Assembly (NCBI RefSeq): GCF_040566695.1
Contig: NZ_JBEXAE010000003.1
Location: forward strand, 124,001 to 188,000
DNA length: 64,000 bases
Direction of reading: 5' to 3'
Source of the DNA: Sediminicola arcticus
GTDB lineage: Bacteria > Bacteroidota > Bacteroidia > Flavobacteriales > Flavobacteriaceae
Every line of letters starts with the position of its first letter. The first letter of the stretch is position 1. Shown here one piece after another: positions 54,701 through 63,489 of this stretch. Below the pieces are notes generated by a model. That model searched no databases and was not told where the DNA came from. It saw only the letters and a list, made by a program, of their open reading frames with translations. The position numbers were made by a program, and so were the translations under genes.

Positions 54701-54782
54701 ATGAAACAAAAACGAAATAAAACGAAAAAATTATTTTTATTTTTATCGTTTATTCTGTTTTTTTATTGACTAAATGTTTCAT
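54701..54782. promoter_or_regulatory. Candidate GlpR operator region between glpD and glpR
   Basis: The region has ATGAAACA at 54701-54708 and its inverse TGTTTCAT at 54775-54782. Inside, ACGAAA repeats 10 bases apart (54712, 54722), and an inverted TCGTTTATTC lies at 54746-54755. These symmetric, AT-rich elements fit DeoR-family operators. The bound protein is inferred to be the adjacent GlpR. Confidence 0.45.
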
Positions 54783-54834
54783 TTTATTACATATTTTATC
54801 ATTTTTGTATATTACGGAAAGTCATATTTGTTTT

Positions 54835-55593
54835 ATGAAAAGACATCAGGATATTTTAGAAAGATTGCAAGAGGTGAAGTACGTGGAAGTGTTAGATCTC
54901 TGCCAGAGTTTGAATGTTTCAGCAGTGACAATCAGAAAGGATTTAAAAATATTGGAAGAAAAAGGATTATTATTTAGAACCCACGGGGGAGCCTCATTGG
55001 AAAACCCTTATATAAATGATAGACCCGTTAATGTGAAAGAAAAGATATCCGTATCGCAAAAAAATGAAATAGGGGAAGCTGCATCGCGACTCATTCTGGA
55101 AAACGATTCTATCATGATTGCTTCAGGCACTACTGTTCAGGCATTAGCAAGGTGTATTAGGCCCAAAGGAAAATTAACCGTAATCACTTCGTCTTTAAAT
55201 GTGACCTTAGAACTTATAAAGTTTAGAGAAGTGGAAGTATTACAATTAGGAGGTTATGTGAGGCACAGCTCGTCCTCTGTAGTGGGAAATTACGCTGCTC
55301 ATATTCTGGAGAATATATCTTGTAGTAAATTATTTTTAAGTGTAGATGGGATAGATTTGGAATACGGATTAAGCACCACTCACTTGGAGGAGGCACAGCT
55401 CAACAAGAGGATGTTATCGGCAGCAGAAAAAATTATACTATTAGTGGATTCTTCAAAATTCGGAAAAAAGAGTTTTGCCAAAATTTGTGATCTGGATCAA
55501 ATAGATGAAATCATTACCGACAGGGGAATTTCTCCATCCTTAATTGAAAAATTGGAAGAAAAAGGAATCAAGGTAACGGTAATTAACCATTAA
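54835..55593 (+). CDS. glpR: DeoR/GlpR family transcriptional regulator
   Basis: A 252-residue repressor from the Met at 54835 (MKRHQDILERLQEVKYVEV). The longer frame to 54766 includes a Phe/Ile-rich piece alien to the family. N-terminal winged helix-turn-helix (about 6-57) with VSAVTIRKDLKILEEKGLLFRTHGGA, the DeoR signature; C-terminal sugar-phosphate sensor (about 75-250), related to ribose-5-phosphate isomerase folds. In this family a phosphorylated sugar, here probably glycerol 3-phosphate, is the inducer. It is divergent from glpD and probably controls glpDKF. Confidence 0.93.
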   Translation: MKRHQDILERLQEVKYVEVLDLCQSLNVSAVTIRKDLKILEEKGLLFRTHGGASLENPYINDRPVNVKEKISVSQKNEIGEAASRLILENDSIMIASGTTVQALARCIRPKGKLTVITSSLNVTLELIKFREVEVLQLGGYVRHSSSSVVGNYAAHILENISCSKLFLSVDGIDLEYGLSTTHLEEAQLNKRMLSAAEKIILLVDSSKFGKKSFAKICDLDQIDEIITDRGISPSLIEKLEEKGIKVTVINH

Positions 55594-55599
55594 GCTTAT

Positions 55600-55998
55600 T
55601 TATTGTTTGAACAGTTCTCCAGGCTCTTCGGCGCCTTTATCCAACAACCACTTTTTTGCCTCTTTTGGTTCTACGAACATGCGCATGTAGGCTGCTCTAT
55701 TTATTGCTACACTCTCTGTAAGTTTGTCCATATGATAAGGCGGCCAAACTACCGCTAACTTTACTTTGGAACGTAAAATTTCTGCAATTTTTTCGCCAAT
55801 AAAAAAACGATCAATAGTAGGTGCATCTGTGTCCTCTAATTCTCCGCCATCTAATAGCATCCTGTAAATTTTATTAGATTGGCAGGAGTCTAATATGATT
55901 TCGGGCATTCTAATAAAGTCCTGAAAAAGATAGGATCCATTAATTTTCATAACAATATGGTCTCTCTTGATCTCAAAATTGTAGGTACATTTTAACAT
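55600..55998 (-). CDS. STAS/SpoIIAA-like protein of unknown function
   Basis: A 132-residue cytosolic protein. The mix of beta-strands and helices (FEIKRDHIVMKINGSYLFQDF; RMLLDGGELEDTDAPTIDRFFIGEKIAEIL; KLAVVWPPYHMDKL; FVEPKEAKKWLLDKGA) fits an SpoIIAA-like/STAS fold, but the phosphorylatable Ser/Thr is not clear. It is convergent with glpR, six bases between the stop codons, and downstream of nothing on its strand. Function unknown. Confidence 0.62.
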   Translation of the reverse strand: MLKCTYNFEIKRDHIVMKINGSYLFQDFIRMPEIILDSCQSNKIYRMLLDGGELEDTDAPTIDRFFIGEKIAEILRSKVKLAVVWPPYHMDKLTESVAINRAAYMRMFVEPKEAKKWLLDKGAEEPGELFKQ

Positions 55999-56027
55999 TC
56001 CAGTATAAAATTGAAAAGAGCTATTTC

Positions 56028-56067
56028 AAAAAAACAAAATATGGCAGCCTAAAGTCAATAGCTGCCA
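56028..56067 (-). terminator. Terminator of the S10 peptidase gene
   Basis: TGGCAGC/GCTGCCA stem with a 12-base loop and a T-rich tail on the minus strand, 14 bases past the stop. Confidence 0.6.
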
Positions 56068-56080
56068 CATTCTTAAATAG

Positions 56081-57574
56081 TTAATATTTTGCAGATTTAC
56101 CTGTTGCACTGGAATTTTTAATAAACTCCCGTATATCGTTATTTGCTTTTTGCAAATCTTCCCTTCTCAAATACATCATATGTCCACTTCTATATCCATT
56201 AAAACTAAAGCGATCTTTCATACGACCACTTGGATCTATCTGCCACATAGTGTATTTAGCATTAAAGTAAGTAGTTGCACCATCGTAATACCCAGATTGG
56301 AACATCACCTTTAAATAAGGATTTTGCGCCATGGCCTGTCTCAAGTTATCCCTTGTATCGTCATCACTATCATCCCAAGGATTAACAGGACCGAACATAT
56401 TATATTTTATATCTGTTTTGAAATTTAATTCTTCTTGCAAATAATAATTAATTGCCGGGGTAAAAGAATGCAACCAAGATGTTAGCTCGGAATTATAGTC
56501 AGGAGAATCACCGGCTAATTGTTTGTCCATACCTAAATATCGAGAATCTAATCTGCCAATGGTATAACCGCTTTTATCCCTCAAAAGAGCTTTCCAAAAA
56601 TAACTTGTTGGAACCACCAAATTATGCTCCAAGATCTCTTTTTCGGTTAGCCCAGAGTAATAGGACATTTTTTTTGCAACCTCCATTCTTTCGGCATCAG
56701 ATATAAATCCACCTTTGGCCAAAGCTGGAATTAAGGTGTTCAAGGTATAGTTTTCCGATTCTGGTAAAATTTCTAAAAGATCTTTTTGTTGAAGGGCCGG
56801 ATCTAATGCTTTCTGGTACCAAGCCGCTGCTGTAAAATAAGGTAAATTTAAAGCGTCCGATACTGGTCCACCAACTCGGATCACCTTATAATCTGCTGGG
56901 GAAACCATTATTACCCCATTCAAATACATCCATTGTCTATTTTGTAGTTCCAATGCCAAACCTGCAATCCTTGTGCCACCATAGCTTTCTCCGATGATGT
57001 ATTTAGGGGAGCGCCATCTATTATTGCGTGTTACAAATGTGTTCAGCCACTCAGCCAAATATTTTATATCCGCATTGATTCCAAAAAATTTAGATCTATC
57101 AACTTCCTTACCACTTACAGGTATAGTTCTGGAATATCCGGTATTGGCAGGATTTACATATACGATATCTGCAACATCTAAAATGGAATAAGGATTTTCT
57201 TTAACACCATAGGGCTGCACAGGAAAACCTTCATCGTCAATTTTAAGTATTCGTGGTCCTGTATAAGCTAAATGCATCCAAACAGAACCAGAACCTGGTC
57301 CGCCATTAAAGGAAATAACTAACGGCCTTTCCTCCCTATCTTTTATATTGTTTCTAGTGTAATAGGTATAATGAAGTGCCGCTATAGGTTTTCCCATTTC
57401 GTCCCAAACGGGCTGCGTACCCGTTTTAGCGGTGTAACTGAAGGTAGCTCCATTTGCTGTGACACTATGTTGGGTTACAACTGTGGTATCTATAGGTAAA
57501 CTTCTATCCTGTGCTTTAGAAAGAAGAAAGGAACAAGCAATAAGAAAAATGGAAAGGGTAGTTTTTTTGAACAT
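56081..57574 (-). CDS. Exported S10 family serine carboxypeptidase-like peptidase
   Basis: A 497-residue protein with a signal peptide (about residues 1-22). The nucleophile Ser197 is in IIGESYGGTR and the oxyanion region in FNGGPGSGS (residues 89-97). Asp and His of the triad are in YYDGAT near 425 and YRSGHMMYL near 470. It would remove C-terminal amino acids in the periplasm or outside the cell. It has its own terminator; a TACCTTTA near-consensus -7 box lies about 40 bases upstream of the ATG. Confidence 0.93.
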   Translation of the reverse strand: MFKKTTLSIFLIACSFLLSKAQDRSLPIDTTVVTQHSVTANGATFSYTAKTGTQPVWDEMGKPIAALHYTYYTRNNIKDREERPLVISFNGGPGSGSVWMHLAYTGPRILKIDDEGFPVQPYGVKENPYSILDVADIVYVNPANTGYSRTIPVSGKEVDRSKFFGINADIKYLAEWLNTFVTRNNRWRSPKYIIGESYGGTRIAGLALELQNRQWMYLNGVIMVSPADYKVIRVGGPVSDALNLPYFTAAAWYQKALDPALQQKDLLEILPESENYTLNTLIPALAKGGFISDAERMEVAKKMSYYSGLTEKEILEHNLVVPTSYFWKALLRDKSGYTIGRLDSRYLGMDKQLAGDSPDYNSELTSWLHSFTPAINYYLQEELNFKTDIKYNMFGPVNPWDDSDDDTRDNLRQAMAQNPYLKVMFQSGYYDGATTYFNAKYTMWQIDPSGRMKDRFSFNGYRSGHMMYLRREDLQKANNDIREFIKNSSATGKSAKY

Positions 57575-57726
57575 AGTTTTAGTGATTATTATATAAAGGT
57601 AATTTAATTATTAATTACTGAATTGACTTTGTCAATGAGATTGAGAAGTGTTAAAACTATTGTAAAATTCATGTACAGAAGCAAAACAATTACAATTCTT
57701 TATCAATAACTAGAATATTGTGGAGG

Positions 57727-58491
57727 TTAAAATTTCTCAAAAACTCCTAATCCAAATAAGGCAAAATCATATTTTACTGGATCTTTAGGGTCTAGTTTAC
57801 GCAAGTTTTTATCGAGTTCGGCCAAGGCCTTTGCATCGTTTTGCTTACGTTTTAATAGCCCTAATTTTCTGGCAACGTTCCCAGAATGCACATCTAGGGG
57901 ACAGGAGAGTATTGCCGTAGAAATATTTTTCCATAAGCCAAAATCTACCCCAGTGGCATTATCCCTAACCATCCATCTCAAATACATGTTGATCCGTTTG
58001 GCAGCGGAACCCTTCAAAGGGTCGGAAATATGTTTTGTGGTGCGCTTGGGGTGGGGTATTTCAAAAAATATTTCTTTGAATTGAGAGATGGTAGGTTGTA
58101 TGGATTTCTTGTGGTGGTGGGAGGTAAATACCCCTTCTAATCCCTGATGTTTTTTATAGAGATGTTTTAAGCTTTTTATAAAATAAGCTAGATCTTCACC
58201 ATTAAAAGTTCTGTGAACAAAATTTTGGAGCTTCTCCGCATCATTTTCTTGATGATTAATAACAAAGTCAAAAGGGGAATGGTCCATCAACTCCATTAAC
58301 TTATGTGCATTAGTGATAATGCTTTTTCGGTTTCCCCAAGCAATGGTTGCCGTTAGAAAAGCACTTATCTCTATATCTTCTTTTAGGGTAAAAAGATGAG
58401 GAATTTGAATCGGATCACTTTCTAAAAAATCTGGATGATTATATTGTATGACTTTGGCATCTAAAAATTCTTTTAATTCGGTTTTTTTCAT
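57727..58491 (-). CDS. TIGR02757 family protein
   Basis: A 254-residue cytosolic protein typical of Bacteroidota and some other phyla, known only as TIGR02757. Conserved stretches: HLFTLKEDIEISAFLTATIAWGNRKSI near residues 33-58, GSAAKRINMYLRWMVRDNATGVDFGLWKNI near 161-190 and LSCPLDVHSGNVARKLGLL near 196-212. These recall the HhH-GPD DNA-glycosylase fold, but the catalytic Lys/Asp pair is not identified, so function is unknown. It overlaps the upstream CPBP gene by four bases (ATGA), indicating coupling. Confidence 0.85.
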   Translation of the reverse strand: MKKTELKEFLDAKVIQYNHPDFLESDPIQIPHLFTLKEDIEISAFLTATIAWGNRKSIITNAHKLMELMDHSPFDFVINHQENDAEKLQNFVHRTFNGEDLAYFIKSLKHLYKKHQGLEGVFTSHHHKKSIQPTISQFKEIFFEIPHPKRTTKHISDPLKGSAAKRINMYLRWMVRDNATGVDFGLWKNISTAILSCPLDVHSGNVARKLGLLKRKQNDAKALAELDKNLRKLDPKDPVKYDFALFGLGVFEKF

Positions 58492-59045
58492 TCCAACGGG
58501 AGATTAAAAAATTTCATCAATAGCATTGGTCCAATGAGAACAGTATTAAACGCAGCATGCAATAAAATAGACCATTTAAGCCCAAATTTAACTCGGATAT
58601 ATCCAAGAAAAAAACCTGCAATAAGTTGTGGTGCAATCAACAATGGGGTTAAATAATAAATTTGTCGTCCTCCTTCAAAATTAAAAACATGGACAATTCC
58701 AAATAAAAGAACGGAGAGGTAGTAGGCATATTTAAAGTAGGGGCTCTTCTTGAAAAACAATAAGGGACCCCTAAATAAAAGCTCTTCTAGAAAGGGTGCA
58801 AGAACACATGCTAAAAAGAAAATAGACCAAACAGAATACTTTGAAAATAGTTCTGATACTGCATGATTACCCATTTCTAAGCCAAAAAGTTTAACTAAGG
58901 TACTATTGAAAAATACAATTGAAAGTCCCAAAAAAAGATTCCATTTTAATAAAGAAAAAAAAATGGTCTTTTTGTAGGTTAAACTGCCCTCCTTATATTC
59001 CCTGTATGTGGGAGATTTAACATACTTCCAAACATTTTTAAGCAT
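58488..59045 (-). CDS. CPBP family intramembrane glutamic endopeptidase
   Basis: A 185-residue membrane protein with about five helices. The catalytic motif EELLFRG carries Glu87, Glu88 and Arg92; a second motif FGIVHVFNF has His119 and a third HAAFN has His near 163. This is the ABI/CPBP (Rce1-like) protease family. Substrate unknown. It lies between the LolD-like ATPase (two-base gap) and TIGR02757 (overlap), forming a unit. Confidence 0.92.
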   Translation of the reverse strand: MLKNVWKYVKSPTYREYKEGSLTYKKTIFFSLLKWNLFLGLSIVFFNSTLVKLFGLEMGNHAVSELFSKYSVWSIFFLACVLAPFLEELLFRGPLLFFKKSPYFKYAYYLSVLLFGIVHVFNFEGGRQIYYLTPLLIAPQLIAGFFLGYIRVKFGLKWSILLHAAFNTVLIGPMLLMKFFNLPLE

Positions 59046-59047
59046 TC

Positions 59048-59710
59048 CTATGTGGTGATTAGTCCGTCTACCATCACCAATTTTCTATCGGCCATTTCCG
59101 CCAATTCTTCATTGTGGGTAACAATTACAAAGGTCTGTCCAAATTGCTGTCTCAATTTAAAAAAAAGTTGATGAAGATTATCTGCGCTTTCAGAGTCTAA
59201 ATTACCGCTGGGTTCATCTGCAAAAATAATGGAAGGATTGTTCACTAAGGCTCTAGCTACGGCTACTCTTTGTTGTTCCCCACCAGACAATTCATTGGGC
59301 TTATGATGATACCTATGAGAAAGGCCTAAAAAATCTAAAAGTTCCTTGGCCCGTTTTTCAGCTTCATCTTTTGGTGTTTTTTTTATGAATGCAGGTATGC
59401 ATACATTCTCTAAGGCTGTAAATTCTGGAAGAAGCTGATGGAACTGAAAAATAAAACCAATATGTTCATTTCTAAATCTAGCCATGGCCTTATCATTCAG
59501 AGATGTAACATTGATCTGATTGATAAATAATTCACTATCATTTTTATTTGTCTGGTTATCTAGTGTTCCTAAAATTTGTAATAATGTTGTTTTACCAGCT
59601 CCAGAGGCCCCAACTATAGAAACGATTTCACCCTTTTTAATATGCAAGTCAACTCCTTTTAAGACTTGGAGTTCGCCATAATATTTTCTAATATTAGAAG
59701 CCTGTATCAT
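59048..59710 (-). CDS. lolD: ABC transporter ATP-binding protein, LolD-like
   Basis: A 220-residue nucleotide-binding subunit. Walker A GASGAGKTT near residues 33-41, Q-loop with FQFHQLLPE, signature LSGGEQQR near 142 and Walker B IIFADEPSG near 160. The sequence is like LolD/MacB ATPases, which free lipoproteins from the inner membrane or drive efflux. Neither LolC/E nor a membrane subunit is nearby, so the partner must be elsewhere. It is the first gene of the unit with CPBP and TIGR02757. Confidence 0.88.
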   Translation of the reverse strand: MIQASNIRKYYGELQVLKGVDLHIKKGEIVSIVGASGAGKTTLLQILGTLDNQTNKNDSELFINQINVTSLNDKAMARFRNEHIGFIFQFHQLLPEFTALENVCIPAFIKKTPKDEAEKRAKELLDFLGLSHRYHHKPNELSGGEQQRVAVARALVNNPSIIFADEPSGNLDSESADNLHQLFFKLRQQFGQTFVIVTHNEELAEMADRKLVMVDGLITT

Positions 59711-59922
59711 TAGTTTTTTTTACGGGTTGAAAGTAATCATAATGCCCAACACTACAAAATTACCCTTACCATGGAACTTAGTTTTTATTAGGGTCTTCAT
59801 AATGACTAGGATAGTTATGATGTTTTATAACGACTATTTTAAGTTTACTTGGTAAAAATGTACATTGGATAAAATTAAGAACGATTTATCATTTATATAA
59901 GGGATATGAATAAATAAATGAA

Positions 59923-59930
59923 TAAATTTG
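59923..59930 (+). promoter_or_regulatory. -7 box of the msrA-folE unit
   Basis: TAAATTTG matches TAnnTTTG, 36 bases before the ATG. A short AATAAATGAATAAAT tandem repeat lies just upstream. Confidence 0.5.
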
Positions 59931-59966
59931 TTCAACGTTTATATAGAATTGATAAACAATTTTTAA

Positions 59967-60509
59967 ATGAATGAATCTAATTTGGAAATAGCTATACTTG
60001 CCGGAGGGTGTTTTTGGTGCACCGAAGCGGTATTTCAACGTTTACGTGGTGTTAAAGAAGTTATACCTGGTTATACGGGAGGTTCTATAAAAAACCCTGC
60101 CTACAGGGAGATTTGTACAGGAAGGACCGGACATGCTGAGGCGATAAAGATAACTTTTGACCCTAAAGAAATTGATTATAAGACATTATTGGAAGTTTTT
60201 TTTGCTACCCATGACCCAACTACATTAAATCAGCAAGGGAATGATGTAGGCACCCAATATAGAAGTGATATTTTTTATCAGAGCGAAAATCAAAAGGAAA
60301 TAGCAGATCAGTTTATAGTGGAACTAAATCAAGATAATGTTTATGGGAGTCCAATAGCAACAATAGTTACTGAAAACAAGCCATTTTATCTTGCAGAGGA
60401 AGAGCATTTAAACTATTATAATGATCATAGGAGCCAAGGATATTGTCAATTCATTATTGATCCAAAAATTAAAAAGTTAGAAAAATATTACGATAATAAA
60501 TTACTATAA
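59967..60509 (+). CDS. msrA: Peptide-methionine (S)-S-oxide reductase
   Basis: A 180-residue repair enzyme that reduces the S-epimer of methionine sulfoxide. The catalytic Cys15 is in GGCFWCTEAVF, with GYTGG near 43 and GHAEAIKI near 61. A C-terminal Cys (GYCQF) is the likely resolving residue. Cytosolic because no signal is seen. It is followed by folE after 15 bases, so they share a transcript. Confidence 0.97.
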   Translation: MNESNLEIAILAGGCFWCTEAVFQRLRGVKEVIPGYTGGSIKNPAYREICTGRTGHAEAIKITFDPKEIDYKTLLEVFFATHDPTTLNQQGNDVGTQYRSDIFYQSENQKEIADQFIVELNQDNVYGSPIATIVTENKPFYLAEEEHLNYYNDHRSQGYCQFIIDPKIKKLEKYYDNKLL

Positions 60510-60524
60510 ATATATCATAACAAT

Positions 60525-61124
60525 ATGTCACCATACACAAATCTAGAGGAGTACAATGTGGAAATTACTTCAGAAGTTGAAGATGGATATTCCAGAATCA
60601 TAGAGGAAATTGGGGAGGATGTTACCCGTGAGGGATTGATAAAAACCCCAGAAAGAGCGGCTAAAGCTATGTTGTTCTTAACCCAAGGGTATAAGCAAGA
60701 TGCCGAGGAAATTCTTTTAGGAGCGATGTTTAAGGAAGACTATGATGATATGGTAATCATAAAGGATATTGAATTATATTCTTTGTGTGAACATCATATG
60801 TTGCCGTTTTTTGGCAAGGCACATATTGCCTACATCCCCAACGGACATATTGTTGGATTGAGCAAAATTCCACGAATAGTAGATGTTTTTGCTAGAAGAT
60901 TACAAGTGCAAGAACGTTTAACACATGACATCTTGGAGTGTATTAATAGAACCTTGAAACCCAAGGGGGTAGCTGTAGTCATAGAAGCTTCGCATATGTG
61001 TATGATGATGAGAGGGGTTCAAAAACAAAATTCAGTAACCACTACTTCTGGATTTAGGGGGCAATTTGAAAAACAAGAGACTAGGAACGAATTTCTTAAA
61101 TTAATAAGTAGTAAGCTTTCTTAA
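60525..61124 (+). CDS. folE: GTP cyclohydrolase I
   Basis: A 199-residue zinc enzyme that converts GTP to dihydroneopterin triphosphate, the first step of folate and biopterin synthesis. Zinc ligands are in SLCEHHMLPFFGKAHIAY (Cys, His, His) and EASHMCMMMRG (Cys). GFRGQF is the C-terminal active-site Arg/Gly region. It is co-transcribed with msrA. No other folate genes are in the window. Confidence 0.97.
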   Translation: MSPYTNLEEYNVEITSEVEDGYSRIIEEIGEDVTREGLIKTPERAAKAMLFLTQGYKQDAEEILLGAMFKEDYDDMVIIKDIELYSLCEHHMLPFFGKAHIAYIPNGHIVGLSKIPRIVDVFARRLQVQERLTHDILECINRTLKPKGVAVVIEASHMCMMMRGVQKQNSVTTTSGFRGQFEKQETRNEFLKLISSKLS

Positions 61125-61176
61125 GTTTTTTGGCATTTTTATTTATTAATATTGTCAGCAATTATTAATTGTAAAT

Positions 61177-61476
61177 ATGTCTATTGTTGAAACTCATAAA
61201 ATAAGAAACCTTTTTCTTGGCCTAGTATTCGATGCCACGGGAATGGTTTCTTTTTTAATTCCTGGAATAGGAGAGTTCTCAGATATTATTTGGGCGCCTA
61301 TTTCGGGATGGTTAATGACTAGAATGTACAAAGGTAGAATTGGACAACTGGCCGGAGTAATCACCTTTGTGGAAGAACTGGTGCCTGGGTTGGATTTTAT
61401 TCCCTCCTTTACATTAATGTGGTTTTATACCTATGTTGTAAAAACATCGAGAAAAGGAAAAGTAATATTGGTTTAG
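61177..61476 (+). CDS. Conserved small membrane protein of unknown function
   Basis: A 99-residue protein with two to three hydrophobic segments (about 10-30, 33-50, 58-88) and a basic C-terminus (KTSRKGKVILV). It carries FDATGMVSFLIPGIGEFSDIIWAPISGWL, a pattern I have met in flavobacterial membrane proteins, without a function. It follows folE by 52 bases and is followed by a terminator, so it may close the msrA-folE unit. Confidence 0.68.
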   Translation: MSIVETHKIRNLFLGLVFDATGMVSFLIPGIGEFSDIIWAPISGWLMTRMYKGRIGQLAGVITFVEELVPGLDFIPSFTLMWFYTYVVKTSRKGKVILV

Positions 61477-61497
61477 CCTATAAAAATCTTAATTTTA

Positions 61498-61537
61498 AAG
61501 ACCCATCCCTTAGTCAACTAAGATTGGGTCTTTTTTG
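61498..61537 (+). terminator. Terminator after the msrA-folE unit
   Basis: AAAGACCCA/TGGGTCTTT stem, with inner CTTAGT pairing near the loop, runs into six T residues. Confidence 0.83.
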
Positions 61538-61569
61538 TGTGGTGCCTTTATGGAATTAGGAATTGATTA

Positions 61570-62169
61570 ATGACAAACGAAGATTTAAAGAATGTATTAG
61601 GCAACTTAGATATTTATCTTTTAGACCAGATTGTTAAGGGAAGGTATAATCAGCGAGATAAAATATTAGATGCGGGCTGTGGAACAGGTAGAAATATGTA
61701 TTGGTTTTACAACAATCAATTTAATATCTGGGCAGTGGATAAAGATTTGTACCAAATTAGACTAGTAAAACAAATTTACCCTGGTTTAAAGGATCAATAT
61801 ATTGTTTCAGAAATAGATAAGCTTCCTTATGCTAATGAAATGTTCAATCATATCATCTGTAATGCGGTCTTGCATTTTGCAAAGAATGAACAACATTTTT
61901 ATAGCATGTTTGGCGAAATGCTAAGGGTTATAAAAGTTCATGGTAGTATTTTTATCCGAATGACTTCCAATATAGGAATAGAGGATTTGGTCATCTCTGA
62001 AGGAAAAGGCATGTATTCTATACCCGATGGTACTCAACGGTTTTTGATGACAAGAGAACTCTTGGAAAATTTAATGGAAAGATTGAGTCTTACTTTTTTG
62101 GAACCTATAAAAACAACAAATGTTCATGATGTAAGGAGTATGACCACCTTGGTGCTTCAAAAGAATTGA
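61570..62169 (+). CDS. Class I SAM-dependent methyltransferase
   Basis: A 199-residue Rossmann-fold methyltransferase. The SAM-binding motif I is ILDAGCGTGRN at residues 32-42, with an acidic end of strand 2 (AVDKD, about 55) and motif for strand 4 (FNHIICNAVLHF, about 95). Substrate cannot be read. It stands alone, 30 bases after a terminator; no promoter was found. Confidence 0.87.
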   Translation: MTNEDLKNVLGNLDIYLLDQIVKGRYNQRDKILDAGCGTGRNMYWFYNNQFNIWAVDKDLYQIRLVKQIYPGLKDQYIVSEIDKLPYANEMFNHIICNAVLHFAKNEQHFYSMFGEMLRVIKVHGSIFIRMTSNIGIEDLVISEGKGMYSIPDGTQRFLMTRELLENLMERLSLTFLEPIKTTNVHDVRSMTTLVLQKN

Positions 62170-62234
62170 CACCAATAAACTCCTCTAGGTTATCGTTAAG
62201 TTTTATTCTGAAGGAATTCATTATTTTTATTTCA

Positions 62235-62250
62235 TATTCTAATTAGAATA
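62235..62250. promoter_or_regulatory. Perfect 16-bp palindrome upstream of the sulfite oxidase gene
   Basis: TATTCTAATTAGAATA is its own reverse complement. It ends 14 bases before the ATG, in the position of an operator. No T-run follows, so it is not a terminator. Confidence 0.5.
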
Positions 62251-62264
62251 CCAATAGTCAAATT

Positions 62265-63485
62265 ATGAAGAGAAGAAATTTTGTAGGTAAGGTGGCTCTG
62301 GGTGCCATGTCTGGGATCATAGGAACTGAAATAGTTTTTGGATCTACTATGCCATTGGAGTACAAACCCATAGCGCTACAAGATATTGATCCTTATAAAA
62401 TGTTCAATAAGGATAAGGAAATGGTGATCTTAAATGACAAGCCATGGAATATAGAGGCCAGGGCACACCTATTAGACGATAGGATAACGCCAAACAAAGC
62501 CATGTTCGTTAGAAATAATGGATTAATTCCGGAAAATATAGACATCCAAAATTGGGCACTCACTTTCGATGGAGAATCTACAAAACAAAAAAAGACATAC
62601 ACCTTAACGGAACTCAAAAAAAAATTTAAAATACATACCTATCAACTTACGCTAGAATGCGGTGGAAACGGGCGTAATGAATTTGATCCTCCTGCTAAAG
62701 GTAATCAATGGACAATAGGTGCTGTTTCTTGTGCCAATTGGACAGGGATCAGGCTAAAAGATATTTTGGAGGATGTAGGTATAAAACAAGATGCGATTTA
62801 CATTGGATATCATGCTCAAGATCTTCATTTGACCCGCGACCCTAGTAAAGAATCAATTTCCAGAGGGATGCCTATGTACAAAGCATTAATGGATGAAACG
62901 CTATTGGCCTTTGAAATGAATGGAAAGGCTATTCCACTTGTCCATGGCTATCCCTTGCGTTTGGTGGCAGGTGGTTGGCCCGCGTCGGTCTCAGGAAAAT
63001 GGATTGATAGAATCAGCATAATAAACAAAGAACATGACGGTGAAAAAATGATGGGCTCCTCTTACCGTGTACCCAAAAACCCTGTTGCGCCAGGAGAAGT
63101 TGTTAAAGACTCTGAGATGGCTATTATAGAATCTATGCCGGTAAAATCTTTGATAACCTATCCAAAAACTGGTGCTTTACTGGAGTTAGGAACTTCATTA
63201 AATATAAGAGGCCATGCTTGGGCGGGAGAATTAGAAGTATCCAAAGTAATGTACTCCATAGATTTTGGTGCCACATGGAAAGCCTGTTCCCTTGAAGGTC
63301 CGTTAAACCGACTTGCATGGCAACATTTTAGAGCCAATATTCAATTACCTAAAAAAGGGTATTATGAGGTATGGGCTAAAGCGATAGATAGCAGTGGAAC
63401 TGCACAACCCATGCTGGTTCCGGGGTGGAATCCTAAAGGGTATTTAAATAATGCCTGTCATAGAATTGCGGTCAAAGTAGTATAG
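62265..63485 (+). CDS. Sulfite oxidase-like molybdopterin oxidoreductase (SorA-like)
   Basis: A 406-residue molybdenum-cofactor enzyme. Residues 1-25 are a twin-arginine-type signal (MKRRNFVGKVALGAMSGIIG). The Mo-coordinating Cys is Cys132 in LTLECGGNGRNEF, and SGKWIDRISI lies near residue 245. The C-terminal dimerisation domain (about 280-406) ends in GYLNNACHRIAVKV. Related proteins oxidise sulfite to sulfate in the periplasm and pass electrons to a cytochrome c, here the gene four bases downstream. Substrate may differ (sulfite or another oxyanion). Confidence 0.9.
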   Translation: MKRRNFVGKVALGAMSGIIGTEIVFGSTMPLEYKPIALQDIDPYKMFNKDKEMVILNDKPWNIEARAHLLDDRITPNKAMFVRNNGLIPENIDIQNWALTFDGESTKQKKTYTLTELKKKFKIHTYQLTLECGGNGRNEFDPPAKGNQWTIGAVSCANWTGIRLKDILEDVGIKQDAIYIGYHAQDLHLTRDPSKESISRGMPMYKALMDETLLAFEMNGKAIPLVHGYPLRLVAGGWPASVSGKWIDRISIINKEHDGEKMMGSSYRVPKNPVAPGEVVKDSEMAIIESMPVKSLITYPKTGALLELGTSLNIRGHAWAGELEVSKVMYSIDFGATWKACSLEGPLNRLAWQHFRANIQLPKKGYYEVWAKAIDSSGTAQPMLVPGWNPKGYLNNACHRIAVKVV

Positions 63486-63489
63486 TTAT

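Noticed and set aside
54766..54834. Longer start of glpR
   Set aside because: The added segment is AT-driven and not part of the DeoR domain; the operator region would be inside the gene.
59742..59855. 37-residue plus-strand frame between lolD and msrA
   Set aside because: Composition shows no clear signal, membrane or motif; it lies in the upstream region of msrA with no promoter of its own.
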